64,000 nucleotides of DNA from Trinickia soli (GCF_002879855.1 NZ_PNYB01000002.1:1-64000), one strand, 5' to 3'; positions 1-8,392 are shown, numbered from the stretch's first letter. Program-made: numbers and translations. Notes: generated from the letters alone by a model not told the origin.

Positions 1-12
1 AGTCCACAGCCG

Positions 13-46
13 GTGCTCAGGCCGTTCTATCGAACAGCCTGAGCAC
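13..46. repeat. Imperfect hairpin near the window edge
   Basis: GTGCTCAGGC (13-22) is the exact reverse complement of GCCTGAGCAC (37-46). Inside it GTTC/GAAC (24-27 and 32-35) extend the stem past one C/A mismatch, leaving a 4-base TATC loop. No T run follows on either strand, so a classical intrinsic terminator is not supported. It could be the end of a gene or mobile element lying left of the window. Confidence 0.6.
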
Positions 47-73
47 AAGCACTACCTAGTCTAGCCCGCCGCC

Positions 74-120
74 AAAGGGGACATCTCTATCTTGGGCAAA
101 AGGGGACATTTCAATTTTGG
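74..120. repeat. Two imperfect 22-bp direct repeats (AAAGGGGACAT type)
   Basis: Copies at 74-95 and 99-120 agree at 19 of 22 positions, each beginning AAAGGGGACAT and ending TTGG, with a 25-bp period. Clusters of GGGGACATTTC-type repeats are, from memory, common at the ends of integrase-core insertion sequences in Betaproteobacteria. No transposase reading frame is visible, so this would be a terminal remnant. The IS assignment is an inference. Confidence 0.45.
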
Positions 121-241
121 ATTGACACCGAATTTGGCGACGCACGCCAAACACATGACGGGTTTGCCAACGCGTCGCTGGATCTGCGTACGCTAAAATC
201 GGCGAGCACTTTTTCTCTCTTCGCGTTTTTCCTTCCCGCCT

Positions 242-739
242 ATGAACTTCGACCACGATCTGCAAGCTATCGCCAGGCAAGAACATACGCTCGTGTTTCC
301 CCGTTTCGATGCGGCACGCGCCTGGAAGCTCGGGACGTTCTTGCGTGAGTTGGCTCTTGCGCGCAGCCACGCGGTCGCCATCGACGTTCGCACGTTCGGG
401 CTGCCGCTGTTCTTTTGCGCGCTTGACGGCACCGCGCCCGACAACTCTGCCTGGGTGCGGCGCAAGAGCAACGTCGTCGCGCATTTCCGACGCAGTTCGT
501 ATGCCGTGGGCCTGCGTCTGCAGCAAACGGCCGCGACGCTCGTGGACAAATACGGGCTGCTCCCCGCCGAGTACGCGGCCGCCGGCGGCGCGTTCCCGAT
601 CACGCTCGCGGGCCTTGGCGTCATCGGCTCGGTCACCGTTTCGGGGCTCACGCAACGCGCCGATCACGAGTTGATCGTCGAAGCCTTGTGCGCCGAGCTC
701 GAGCACGATTTCGCCACGCTGGCGCTCGACAAGGTGTGA
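242..739 (+). CDS. UPF0303 / haem-degrading domain protein
   Basis: A 165-residue protein of the UPF0303 family, within the GlcG/HbpS-like fold sometimes called haem-degrading domain. It has the family pattern: an N-terminal region with [16 protein letters not shown], a central [17 protein letters not shown] segment and a C-terminal glycine-rich stretch ([20 protein letters not shown], about residues 119-138). Length is normal for the family. The biochemical role is unproven: HbpS-type relatives bind haem, while the yeast homologue is linked to chaperone handling. No signal peptide, so cytoplasmic. The SMR gene starts 3 bases after its stop, which suggests co-transcription. Confidence 0.8.
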   Translation: MNFDHDLQAIARQEHTLVFPRFDAARAWKLGTFLRELALARSHAVAIDVRTFGLPLFFCALDGTAPDNSAWVRRKSNVVAHFRRSSYAVGLRLQQTAATLVDKYGLLPAEYAAAGGAFPITLAGLGVIGSVTVSGLTQRADHELIVEALCAELEHDFATLALDKV

Positions 740-742
740 GCG

Positions 743-1081
743 ATGCGCGGCTCATCGTACATCTGGCTTGCGGTCGCGATCGTCGCCGAAGTGATCGGCA
801 CCTCGGCCCTGCGCGCCTCCGAGGGCTTTACGCGGCTGGTGCCGGTGCTCGTCGTCGTGGCCGGTTATGGGCTCGCTTTCTACTGCTTGTCGATGACGCT
901 TAGGACGATGCCGGTCGGTATCGTCTATGCGATCTGGTCAGGGGTGGGCATTGTGCTCATCACCCTCGTGGCGATGGTCCTTTACCGGCAGGTGCCCGAT
1001 GTGGCTGCCCTGGCGGGGCTGTCGCTGATCGTCGCAGGCGTGGTTGTACTGAACCTGTTTTCCGACATGAAGGCGCATTGA
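743..1081 (+). CDS. SMR-family multidrug efflux protein (EmrE/QacE type)
   Basis: A 112-residue inner-membrane protein with four hydrophobic helices, the standard size for small multidrug resistance proteins. The membrane glutamate that binds protons and cationic drugs in EmrE is present as E16 in AIVAEVIGTSAL, and the signature stretch VGIVYAIWSGVGIV lies in helix 3. It probably works as a dimer exchanging protons for quaternary cations; related subtypes export guanidinium or polyamines, and the substrate cannot be read from sequence. The gene follows the UPF0303 gene after 3 bases. This is a different branch from the ArnE-like protein at 37.4 kb. Confidence 0.88.
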   Translation: MRGSSYIWLAVAIVAEVIGTSALRASEGFTRLVPVLVVVAGYGLAFYCLSMTLRTMPVGIVYAIWSGVGIVLITLVAMVLYRQVPDVAALAGLSLIVAGVVVLNLFSDMKAH

Positions 1082-1262
1082 CGATGGCTTGTTGGTGCGC
1101 GCGTCGGTAAGCTTGCCGGCAAATATCCGAGCATAGCGGCGGCGCTTGCGAGGCCGGCGGCCACGTGTCGTCCACGCAATAAATCGCGCTCGATCGGCGC
1201 GGTTCCGCGCGGCGGCCGCGCATGCTACCTTGTGCGCTCCTCGACCTTCTTGTGCCGCGCTC

Positions 1263-2429
1263 ATGTCTACGCCAGTTCCGATGCTCGTCGAAAGTGACGA
1301 GGTGCGCACTCGTATCGTTAACCGCATCGGCTTGATCGAACTGAATCGGCCGCAGGCGCTCAACGCACTCTCCCGTCCGATGATTCAGGCAATGCACGCC
1401 GCGCTCGACGCGTGGCGCGATGATCCGCGCGTTCTTGCCGTCCTCGTTCGCTCGTTGCATCCGCGCGCATTTTGCGCCGGCGGCGACGTGCGGTTTTTCT
1501 ACGAAGCCGGTCGACGTGGGGACGTCGCCGCACGCGATGGTTTCTTTACCGACGAGTACGCGCTCGACCATGCCATCTTCACGTATGAGAAGCCCTATAT
1601 TGCGCTGATGGAGGGCGTCGTGATGGGCGGCGGAATGGGGATTTCGCAAGGTGCCCATCGTACGGGCGGCCTGCGCATCGTCAGCGAAACGACGAAGATG
1701 GCGATGCCCGAAACGCGGATCGGCTTGTTTCCCGATGTCGGTGCGGGATGGTTCCTCGCGCGCACGCCCGGTGCGATCGGCCGCTATCTGGCCGTGACGG
1801 GAGCGACGATCGGCGCGGCAGACGCACTCTATGCGGGGTTGGCCGACACCTATATCGATACGTCGGCGATGCCGGCGCTACTCGATGCACTAGGTGCGGA
1901 ACGGTTTGCCGATGCAGCCGAAGTATTGGCTTGCATCAAGCGCCTGACGAGCCGCACGGCGCCCGCGCGTCAATCCGAACCGGCCGCGCGCGGCGCTCAG
2001 AGCGCCAGCTCTGCGCCTTCGCTTGCCACACTGCGGCCATGGATCGATCGGCATTTTGCGCACCCGGATGTCGCCGGCATCATTGCGTCGCTCGAAGCGG
2101 AGAGCGAGCCCGATGCGCGCGAGTGGGCGCAACAGACGATTCGTGCGATGCGAGAGCTTTCGCCGTTATCGATGGCGGTTTCACTCGAGGTTGTCGCGCG
2201 CGCGGAAGGCCCGATGTCCGATTGCCTGCGTCGCGATCTCGATTTGACTCGCTCGATGTTCGATCATGGGGATGTTATCGAAGGCATCCGGGCGCGGATC
2301 GTCGACAAGGACAATCGCCCGGTTTGGCGCATTGCGCGTATCGAGGATGTCACACGCGCCGAAGTCGAACACATGTTCGTGAGCCCCTGGACGCCCGAGA
2401 CGCACCCGTTGCATGCACTTGTCGGATGA
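1263..2429 (+). CDS. 3-hydroxyisobutyryl-CoA hydrolase-like crotonase
   Basis: A 388-residue enoyl-CoA hydratase/isomerase superfamily protein of the long 3-hydroxyisobutyryl-CoA hydrolase class (valine degradation). The crotonase core is at the N-terminus: IELNRPQALNALS near residue 25, the oxyanion-hole segments AFCAGGDVRFFYEAG and GVVMGGGMGIS, and the acidic active-site segment MPETRIGLFPDVGAGWFL. The extra C-terminal domain distinguishes it from 260-residue hydratases. The ATG at 1263 was chosen over the open frame from 1146 because similarity begins there and the upstream extension is arginine-rich and atypical. No other valine-degradation gene is adjacent, so the exact acyl-CoA substrate is uncertain. 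Confidence 0.8.
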   Translation: MSTPVPMLVESDEVRTRIVNRIGLIELNRPQALNALSRPMIQAMHAALDAWRDDPRVLAVLVRSLHPRAFCAGGDVRFFYEAGRRGDVAARDGFFTDEYALDHAIFTYEKPYIALMEGVVMGGGMGISQGAHRTGGLRIVSETTKMAMPETRIGLFPDVGAGWFLARTPGAIGRYLAVTGATIGAADALYAGLADTYIDTSAMPALLDALGAERFADAAEVLACIKRLTSRTAPARQSEPAARGAQSASSAPSLATLRPWIDRHFAHPDVAGIIASLEAESEPDAREWAQQTIRAMRELSPLSMAVSLEVVARAEGPMSDCLRRDLDLTRSMFDHGDVIEGIRARIVDKDNRPVWRIARIEDVTRAEVEHMFVSPWTPETHPLHALVG

Positions 2430-2464
2430 GGGCGGACGACTGACCGAGCGGGCCGGGTCGACGT

Positions 2465-2899
2465 TCAGTCGTCGTCTTCGTCTGGTGCGGCGCCCATGAA
2501 CGCGCGCATGAATACGAGCGCACCCCAGCCCCACATCGCGTTGCCCGCAAAGCCCACGGCTAGGCGCGGCAGCATGTTTCCGCTCGGCCAGATGCCGCGC
2601 GCCGGGTCGACGCCGAAAATCCGGGCGGCCGTCAGCACGATGCCGCCGAACACGAACGCTTGAACCCACGGGGCCGCCCGTTCGGGCGAGATGCGCAGCA
2701 ACCAGGCCATCAGGACAGCCCAGGCGGCGCTCCAAATCGCGTTGGCGATAAATTCGGGCATGCCTAGAGGCGCGAACGGTTCCGTGGAAAAGCCCGTTGC
2801 GTCGATCAATCCGGCCGCATGAAGCAGGGCGAGCGTGGCTTCGCGAAAAAACAACGCCGCGAGAAACCCGGAGACGAAAGGCAGAATGATTTTTTGCAT
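2465..2899 (-). CDS. Small multi-pass membrane protein of unknown function
   Basis: From the ATG at 2899 the product is 144 residues (MQKIILPFVSGFLAALFFRE...) with about four hydrophobic segments and an acidic tail ending DEDDD. I do not recognise a named family. An open extension upstream to 2962 is polar and contains Ala/Arg-rich sequence typical of out-of-frame DNA, so the shorter start is preferred. It is convergent with the crotonase gene (35 bases between stops) and divergent from the small gene at 3092. Probably an inner-membrane protein conserved among Burkholderia relatives. Confidence 0.65.
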   Translation of the reverse strand: MQKIILPFVSGFLAALFFREATLALLHAAGLIDATGFSTEPFAPLGMPEFIANAIWSAAWAVLMAWLLRISPERAAPWVQAFVFGGIVLTAARIFGVDPARGIWPSGNMLPRLAVGFAGNAMWGWGALVFMRAFMGAAPDEDDD

Positions 2900-3091
2900 G
2901 AAGTGCAGGGCGGGCGCGCGGCGATACGCTGCGCACGGCGCAGCACGCACCCACGCGGGCACGCTGAATCGGAACGAGCGACATTATAGGCGGGCTTCCC
3001 GCAAGTTCCGTTCGGCGCACGGCCGGGGACAGGCGTTGCGCCGCGAAAGTGCTACATTGAATTGGCGAACGGCATGCACAAGGAGGGGGCC

Positions 3092-3289
3092 ATGTCCAAA
3101 TCCCTGAGTCCTGAAGCGATCGAAGCGCTGCGGCGCTTGAACGAGGTCGGCATCGGCCAGTCGCCGCCGCTCGTCTCGACGTCGATTGCCGCCGAGCTGC
3201 TAGGCGCGGGCCTTGCCGACGAAAACGGCAACGGCGCGATCGAGATCACTTGCGACGGCCGGCGATATTTGTCCGGCGATTGCGATTGA
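3092..3289 (+). CDS. Small hypothetical protein (65 aa)
   Basis: Encodes 65 residues beginning MSKSLSPEAIEALRRLNEVG. A strong ribosome binding site (AAGGAGGGGG, about 3080-3089) lies just ahead of the ATG at 3092, which decides this start over the in-frame ATG at 3062. The N-terminal half is a predicted amphipathic helix, and the C-terminal part (ITCDGRRYLSGDCD) carries two cysteines. No transmembrane segment or signal peptide is visible. I do not recognise a family. Confidence 0.6.
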   Translation: MSKSLSPEAIEALRRLNEVGIGQSPPLVSTSIAAELLGAGLADENGNGAIEITCDGRRYLSGDCD

Positions 3290-3395
3290 TGCATACGATG
3301 CGCTTCGCTGCGCCGCCAGGACGCTAACCTCGCGCGAGCGGGCGGGTCCGCGCGTAAGCCGTTTCGAGACGCGCATCGATCAGTGGGAGGTTGCC

Positions 3396-3674
3396 ATGGA
3401 ACCGAACGGTATCGACATGGGCGATTATGTCGAGCGTTATCGCGGATTTCATGTAGTCGAGGGCTCGCGCGCCGGTTCGGGGTCGGCCTCGGCGTCCTCG
3501 CGCGTTTCCGGCAGCGCAGCCCAGACGAGCATGACCGCAAGCGCACCGGCCGCGGCGAGTCCCATGAAACTCACGGTGTTGCCGAACCGGTCGGCCACGA
3601 ACCCCGCCGCGAGCGTGCTCAGCGTCGCGCCAATGCCCGCCGTCAGACCGAACAACCCGATACAGAGGTTGTAA
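3396..3674 (+). CDS. Doubtful small reading frame, possibly a truncated gene
   Basis: An ATG at 3396 follows a good ribosome binding site (GGGAGGTT, near 3385) and opens with an ordinary protein-like segment, MEPNGIDMGDYVERYRGF. After about 20 residues the frame runs antisense through the 3' end of the MFS gene and becomes Ser/Ala-rich low-quality sequence. Either a short peptide is made or the true 3' part of this gene has been lost by a deletion that brought in the convergent MFS gene. Low confidence that a functional protein results. Confidence 0.3.
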   Translation: MEPNGIDMGDYVERYRGFHVVEGSRAGSGSASASSRVSGSAAQTSMTASAPAAASPMKLTVLPNRSATNPAASVLSVAPMPAVRPNNPIQRL

Positions 3675-4702
3675 TGTCCTTTCCCGCCGGCGACGTCGGC
3701 CGCGATGAGCGGCAGCATGACACCGAAGACCGCCGCGCTGATGCCGTCGAACAGTTGCACGGGCGCAAGCAGATAGGGGCTCGAGATGCCGGCGAACAGC
3801 AGCGCGCGGATCGGCAGCGCAGCAAATCCGAGTAGCAGCAACGGCCGCCGCCCCCAGCGCTCGGCCGAGCGCCCGACCCACGGCGACAGCGCGGCCACGA
3901 CCATCTGCGGCACGATGATGCAGGCCGCGATGACGAGCTGCACGTTATCGCTCATGTGCGCCGTGACTTCGCCTGCGGCCAGATTCAGCATCGCGGCATT
4001 GGACAGGTGAAACAGCGCGATGCATGCGGCGAACACGAGCACGCGTCGGTCGCGCAACAATGAGCTGATGCTTTCGCGGTGCTCGGGCTCGGCGGCCGCC
4101 GCCCGTCCGCCCGGCTTACCGGATGGCCGCGCCGGATAGGTTGGGGCGCGCGCGGTGTGGTCGATCATCGAGAGCGCGATCAGCGCCGGCACTGTCAATG
4201 CAGCCGTCAGCCAGAAGACGGCGCGTGCAGACGAATATTCGCCGAACGCTCCCATCGCGGCGGCTGCGAAGGCGCTGCCGATCGAGGCGAAACGTGCATT
4301 GCGGCCGAGCCGGTCGCCCAATGCCCGGTGGCCGACGAGCGCGAATGAAATGGCTGCGATCGCCGGCGTAAGCATGCAACTGGCGAACCCGTGGAAAACT
4401 TCTGCGGCCAGCACGGGCAGCAGCGTGGGGCTCGCGGCAAGCAGCAGCGCGCATGCTGCGATGGCGATGATCGCGGCGGCACCGGCGGTTTTCTTGTCGC
4501 GCAGCGCGTCGATGAGCGCGCCGGCCGGGACCTGGCTCAACATCGCGGTGGCCGTGCCTACGCTCAGTGCGACGCCGATCTCGCCCTGTGTCCATTTGTT
4601 GGCGGTCAGATAGGACGCGATGAACGGCCCGAACCCGGTCTGCACATTGGCGAGAAAGAAGTTGAGCCAGTCGAGCGCGCGAAGACTTCGAGAAATTGCC
4701 AT
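3449..4702 (-). CDS. MFS transporter
   Basis: A 417-residue major facilitator superfamily protein with about twelve hydrophobic segments. A cytoplasmic loop near residues 185-215 (TYPARPSGKPGGRAAA region) separates the two six-helix halves, and the loop 2-3 region has ALIDALRDKK, a degraded version of the MFS motif A. The C-terminus is polar (REDAEADPEPAREPS). The substrate cannot be predicted. Its 3' end overlaps the doubtful frame at 3396-3674 on the other strand. It sits 11 bases after the PRC-barrel lipoprotein gene in the same direction, so the two may be co-transcribed. Confidence 0.85.
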   Translation of the reverse strand: MAISRSLRALDWLNFFLANVQTGFGPFIASYLTANKWTQGEIGVALSVGTATAMLSQVPAGALIDALRDKKTAGAAAIIAIAACALLLAASPTLLPVLAAEVFHGFASCMLTPAIAAISFALVGHRALGDRLGRNARFASIGSAFAAAAMGAFGEYSSARAVFWLTAALTVPALIALSMIDHTARAPTYPARPSGKPGGRAAAAEPEHRESISSLLRDRRVLVFAACIALFHLSNAAMLNLAAGEVTAHMSDNVQLVIAACIIVPQMVVAALSPWVGRSAERWGRRPLLLLGFAALPIRALLFAGISSPYLLAPVQLFDGISAAVFGVMLPLIAADVAGGKGHYNLCIGLFGLTAGIGATLSTLAAGFVADRFGNTVSFMGLAAAGALAVMLVWAALPETREDAEADPEPAREPSTT

Positions 4703-4713
4703 CTGCGCGTTCG

Positions 4714-5691
4714 TTACCTTGTTGGGGGCGCGGCGGAAGCCGCCGCAGTGGCCGAGGCGGGCGCAACGGCCCGCGCCGGTTCATTGGGGGTGTACGGCGG
4801 GGCCGCATTGACCTGGGCGTCGGATAGCTCGGTTTGCAGCGAAAACGCGTCGCCCTTGCTGACGATGCGCAGCGCCGACCACTGCGCCGCGATGCTGCGC
4901 CGCTCGTGAATCAAACTGCCGACGTCGACGACCGCGGCTTGCGGCTGGCCGCGATTGTCGATCAGCACGTCGATGACACGGCCCACACGCGTACCGTTGG
5001 CGCGCTCGGCCGTCGCATCGATCACGCCGAGCAAATGCGCATCGTCCGCCGCAGCGCCCGCCCCTTTGGCGTTCGGCTTGTCCTGGTGCTTCGCCGATGC
5101 GGCCGCGGGCGGTTCGCCGGGGGGAATCGCGAGTGTGATCGGCGCCTTTTTCTGCGCGGCATCGAATTTGAAGTCGGTCCAGGGAAAGCGCATCTTGCGA
5201 TCGCCGATGCCCATGAAGCCCGCCAGGTTGACGAGCAGCTCGCGCGGCTTGCCGGCCGCGTCGACGAACATGTCGATGGCGCGACCGATGACGTGTCCAT
5301 CCGGACGCTGGACGCGCGCATCGAGCAGGGCGTGCGTGTCGTTCACCGCGAGCGTGCGCGTCGTGATCAACGGCGGCGGCGCGGTCGGAGCCATTTGCGT
5401 CGGAGCCGGTGCGGGGCGCGGCTTCGATGGCCGCCGATAAGTCGGTTTCGGCGCGACGTGCCTGGGCTCCGGCGCTTCGCGCGGCGGAGCGGCGGCGATG
5501 GGCGCCGAGGCCGCTGCCTCGGAGGCGGGCGCCGGCGGCGCCTCCTCGACGGGGGCGGGCTCAGGGGCCGGTTGCTCGGGCTGCGGCGCCGGCGGCGGCG
5601 CGAACCAGGTGCTGCATCCGGCGAGCATCGCGAGCAGCGCGACGAGAAGGATGCGCCCGGTGAGGTACTGACGGGTCAATCCGCCGTTCAT
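4714..5691 (-). CDS. PRC-barrel domain lipoprotein
   Basis: A 325-residue predicted lipoprotein. A hydrophobic signal segment (ILLVALLAMLAGC) ends in a lipobox with the lipidation cysteine at residue 26. A long Pro/Ala/Glu-rich linker (about 30-105) follows, then two PRC-barrel-like domains: one around VIGRAIDMFVDAAGKPRELLV (about 130-180), another around RVGRVIDVLIDNRGQPQAAVV (about 235-290). PRC barrels are small beta folds found in RimM, photosynthetic reaction centres and stress proteins. Two copies on a lipoprotein suggest a periplasmic binding or scaffold role, but no function is known. It is transcribed toward the MFS gene. Confidence 0.75.
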   Translation of the reverse strand: MNGGLTRQYLTGRILLVALLAMLAGCSTWFAPPPAPQPEQPAPEPAPVEEAPPAPASEAAASAPIAAAPPREAPEPRHVAPKPTYRRPSKPRPAPAPTQMAPTAPPPLITTRTLAVNDTHALLDARVQRPDGHVIGRAIDMFVDAAGKPRELLVNLAGFMGIGDRKMRFPWTDFKFDAAQKKAPITLAIPPGEPPAAASAKHQDKPNAKGAGAAADDAHLLGVIDATAERANGTRVGRVIDVLIDNRGQPQAAVVDVGSLIHERRSIAAQWSALRIVSKGDAFSLQTELSDAQVNAAPPYTPNEPARAVAPASATAAASAAPPTR

Positions 5692-5919
5692 CGATTGGAA
5701 CTCCTTAACCTTAAAGCGGACGCGGTGGCGCGCAGGCGCGCCGCGGGGTTTTTCGCGGCCTCCATTCTATCTGGGACATTCCCGCGCGCGCAGATAGATG
5801 TCATTACATTGCCCGTGGCGCACATGCGTATCGGGGCACCGTGGGTTGCCCGGCCAGCCGCGGCCGGCCGATGCGGTAAAATTGCGAACCTGCCGTTTGT
5901 GCCGTTTGCCTTGTTCGCC

Positions 5920-6918
5920 ATGTCGCTACCCAACCCACCCAGTCCGCGCCGCCTGTCCGTGGCCCCCATGATGGACTGGACCGATCGTCACTGCCGTTAC
6001 TTCCATCGGCTTATCTCGCGCCGCACGTGGCTCTATACCGAGATGGTGACGACGGGGGCGTTGCTGTTCGGCGATGTCGCACGTCATCTCGCGTTCACCG
6101 CCGAGGAGGCGCCCGTTGCGCTGCAGTTGGGTGGCAGCGAGCCCGACGATCTCGCGCGCGCCGCCAAGCTCGGCGAGCAATGGGGGTACGACGAGATCAA
6201 TCTCAATTGCGGCTGCCCCTCCGAGCGCGTGCAGCGCGGCGCATTCGGCGCGTGTCTGATGAATGAGCCGGCGCTGGTTGCCGATTGCGTGCGCGCGATG
6301 CGCGATGCGGTTTCCGTTCCGGTGACGGTCAAGCACCGAATCGGCGTCGATGCCATGGAAGATTACGCTTTCGTCCGCGACTTCGTCGGGACAATCGCGG
6401 AAGCGGGCTGCGAAGTCTTCATCGTTCATGCGCGCAATGCGATCCTGAAGGGGCTTTCGCCGAAGGAAAATCGCGAAATTCCCCCGCTGAAGTACGAGTA
6501 CGCGTACCGTCTCAAGCGTGATTTCCCCGCGCTCGAGATCATCATCAACGGCGGCATCAAAACGCTCGATGAAGCGCAGTTGCATCTGGAGCATGTCGAC
6601 GGCGTGATGCTGGGCCGAGAGGCCTATCACAATCCGTTCGTGTTGGCCGATGTCGACGCCCGTTTTTACGGCGGTGAGGCGGCGAAGACGCGTGAAGAAG
6701 TGGAGGCGGCGCTCATCGACTACTGCGCCGCCGAACTGGCGCGCGGAACGTTCCTGGGTGCGGTCACCCGCCATGCGCTCGGACTCTATCGCGGCGTGGC
6801 GGGTGCGCGTGGGTGGCGGCGCGTGCTGTCGGACAACAAACGACTCGCGAAAGGCGAACTCTCGATTTTCGATGAAGCACGCAGCTACTTGCGCGAACCA
6901 TCGGAAATAATCGACTAA
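5920..6918 (+). CDS. dusA: tRNA-dihydrouridine(20/20a) synthase DusA
   Basis: A 332-residue FMN-dependent enzyme that reduces uridine in the tRNA D-loop. It opens with RLSVAPMMDWTDRHCRYFHR, the Dus signature. The catalytic cysteine is C99 in NLNCGCPSERVQRG, followed by AFGACLM, which is the DusA form. VTVKHRIGVD, FIVHARNA and the FMN-phosphate segment INGGIKT/GVMLGREAYHNP follow in the expected order. The ATG at 5920 was chosen because the upstream open frame (from 4834) is antisense to the lipoprotein gene. Length matches the family. Confidence 0.96.
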   Translation: MSLPNPPSPRRLSVAPMMDWTDRHCRYFHRLISRRTWLYTEMVTTGALLFGDVARHLAFTAEEAPVALQLGGSEPDDLARAAKLGEQWGYDEINLNCGCPSERVQRGAFGACLMNEPALVADCVRAMRDAVSVPVTVKHRIGVDAMEDYAFVRDFVGTIAEAGCEVFIVHARNAILKGLSPKENREIPPLKYEYAYRLKRDFPALEIIINGGIKTLDEAQLHLEHVDGVMLGREAYHNPFVLADVDARFYGGEAAKTREEVEAALIDYCAAELARGTFLGAVTRHALGLYRGVAGARGWRRVLSDNKRLAKGELSIFDEARSYLREPSEIID

Positions 6919-7000
6919 AGGGACTAGGCAAGCCGCGTTTCTGTTCGTATAATCTCGCTTCTTCGTTGGTCACGCCGGCGTAAGAGCAAGCGGTACAGTG

Positions 7001-7076
7001 GTGGCTGTAGCTCAGTTGGTAGAGTCCAGGATTGTGATTCCTGTTGTCGTGGGTTCGAGTCCCATCAGCCACCCCA
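7001..7076 (+). tRNA. tRNA-His (GTG anticodon)
   Basis: The acceptor stem GTGGCTG (7001-7007) pairs with CAGCCAC (7066-7072). The anticodon is GTG at 7034-7036 in TTGTGAT, the T-arm is GTGGGTTCGAGTCCCAT, and the discriminator is C at 7073 with CCA encoded at 7074-7076. The base before the acceptor stem is G (7000), which would supply the G-1:C73 pair characteristic of tRNA-His. Confidence 0.97.
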
Positions 7077-7092
7077 AAGCATTCAAGCACTT

Positions 7093-7119
7093 AGCCCAGC
7101 CCTAGCCGCTGGGCTTTTT
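7093..7119 (+). terminator. Intrinsic terminator after tRNA-His
   Basis: AGCCCAGC (7093-7100) pairs with GCTGGGCT (7108-7115) around a 7-base loop, followed by a T run to 7119. Confidence 0.85.
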
Positions 7120-7381
7120 GTTATCCGGCTGGCATCCGCATCAACACCGGCGAGCACGCCGCCGCGTCCCGCATACCGGGTCGCCGGCCCGTTCTTTCGT
7201 GCAAATTTTCGTGCATGTACGTTGTCCTGCGTCGACCATAAGCTTTCAGATGCGGTGCCAGGTGGCGTATGCGACCACTCGTCGATGTTGAGCGGCCATG
7301 TTTCGGTCTCGGTGAAACCGAGCGGCACCGAAGTTGGGCCACGCTAAGCGTCGGGCACCGCCTGTTGACCGGGAGTTGCCG

Positions 7382-8392
7382 ATGTTCGATACCTTTGCTC
7401 GTCGTTCGGCTCGCACACGTCGCCAGTCGTCGAGCGGCCGCTGGCCGCGTGTGGGCTCGATCTTGCGCTCCTTCGCCCGCGCATTTCGCCGGTCCGGCGG
7501 CTATACGCTGCGCAGTCCCTATCCGGTCAATTCGGTGTTGACCGATGCCGCTCAATTCGAGGCGCTGGGGTTGCATCCGCGCGAGCCAGGGGCTTTTCAG
7601 CGGCTTGCCGATCGGCATCGATACGAGATCTTCGTTCGCACGAGCCACGTTTCGCGTGTGGCGAACGTCGGCCGCGTCGGCATGCGGCCCAAGCCTGAGG
7701 CGCTTTACCGGAAGACGGGACGCGCGGCCTCCGTGCCCGGAATGATCGTCTATGCGGATAGCGAGATCGAGCAGGCGGAGCGGGATCTGGCCGCTATCCA
7801 TCATCCGGATCAGTTGCACGCATCGCTTGCGATGCGCGTACTCGCGACGGAAGGCCTGCGGTTGCGGCCTCTGGGCGACGGTATCCACGGCGTTCGCGAC
7901 GGCGCCGGAAATTTCTTTTATGGCGACATCGATATCCATGGCGTTTATCAACGCACCGGGCCGAATCGCGCTCGACAGGTGAATGCAGGAACGTTCGTGC
8001 CGCTCTTTAACGCCGAGTTGGCCGCGACGGGACTGTACTCGGCTAATCTGCTCGAATACCGCACGCCGATGCTGGAGAAGGATTTCGGCGTGCTGCCGTA
8101 CTTGCCGATTCAGCATGGCGCGCACGACGAATGGGCCCGGCGCAACGATCCCTTCTACGCGGGCGGCGTCAACATGGGACCGCTGCCCGGCGTCATTCAT
8201 TTTCGGCCCGGCGAGAAGCCGCGCCACGTTTCCACGGTCGCTCATTACCGGGACATCCTCGCGTCGCTGGGACAGGAGAGGGTCTACTCGGCCGAGGCGT
8301 GGGACCACGGTCGCAATCGGTTGGCCGCGGTTCGGTACGTGCGACGCAATTCTTCGCCGATGCCGGAGGAACCCACCTCGACGCGTCTCTGA
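7382..8392 (+). CDS. Candidate ExoY/edema-factor-like nucleotidyl cyclase toxin
   Basis: A 336-residue protein from the ATG at 7382 (GGGAG upstream; an in-frame ATG at 7334 is possible). By eye, ordered segments match class II bacterial nucleotidyl cyclase toxins (ExoY, CyaA, edema factor). R86 in EIFVR matches the ExoY GIRPV segment. K104/K111 and TGRAASVPGMIVYADSEIE (112-130) match the KSSNWGPQAGFICVD block. GDIDIHGVY (181-189) resembles the DYDLF metal-binding motif with D182 and D184. QHGAHDEW (244-251) resembles the catalytic His/Asn block. The tail (FRPGE to YSAEAWD, 274-308) matches the ExoY C-terminal domain. The first 38 residues are very Arg-rich. If correct it would make cyclic nucleotides inside a host or rival cell. 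Similarity is weak and no secretion gene is adjacent; it lies just after tRNA-His. Confidence 0.55.
   Translation: MFDTFARRSARTRRQSSSGRWPRVGSILRSFARAFRRSGGYTLRSPYPVNSVLTDAAQFEALGLHPREPGAFQRLADRHRYEIFVRTSHVSRVANVGRVGMRPKPEALYRKTGRAASVPGMIVYADSEIEQAERDLAAIHHPDQLHASLAMRVLATEGLRLRPLGDGIHGVRDGAGNFFYGDIDIHGVYQRTGPNRARQVNAGTFVPLFNAELAATGLYSANLLEYRTPMLEKDFGVLPYLPIQHGAHDEWARRNDPFYAGGVNMGPLPGVIHFRPGEKPRHVSTVAHYRDILASLGQERVYSAEAWDHGRNRLAAVRYVRRNSSPMPEEPTSTRL

Noticed and set aside
4834-5919. Long open frame upstream of dusA on the plus strand
   Set aside because: It is antisense to the PRC-barrel lipoprotein and has an Arg-rich composition typical of out-of-frame high-G+C DNA; DusA homology begins at 5920.
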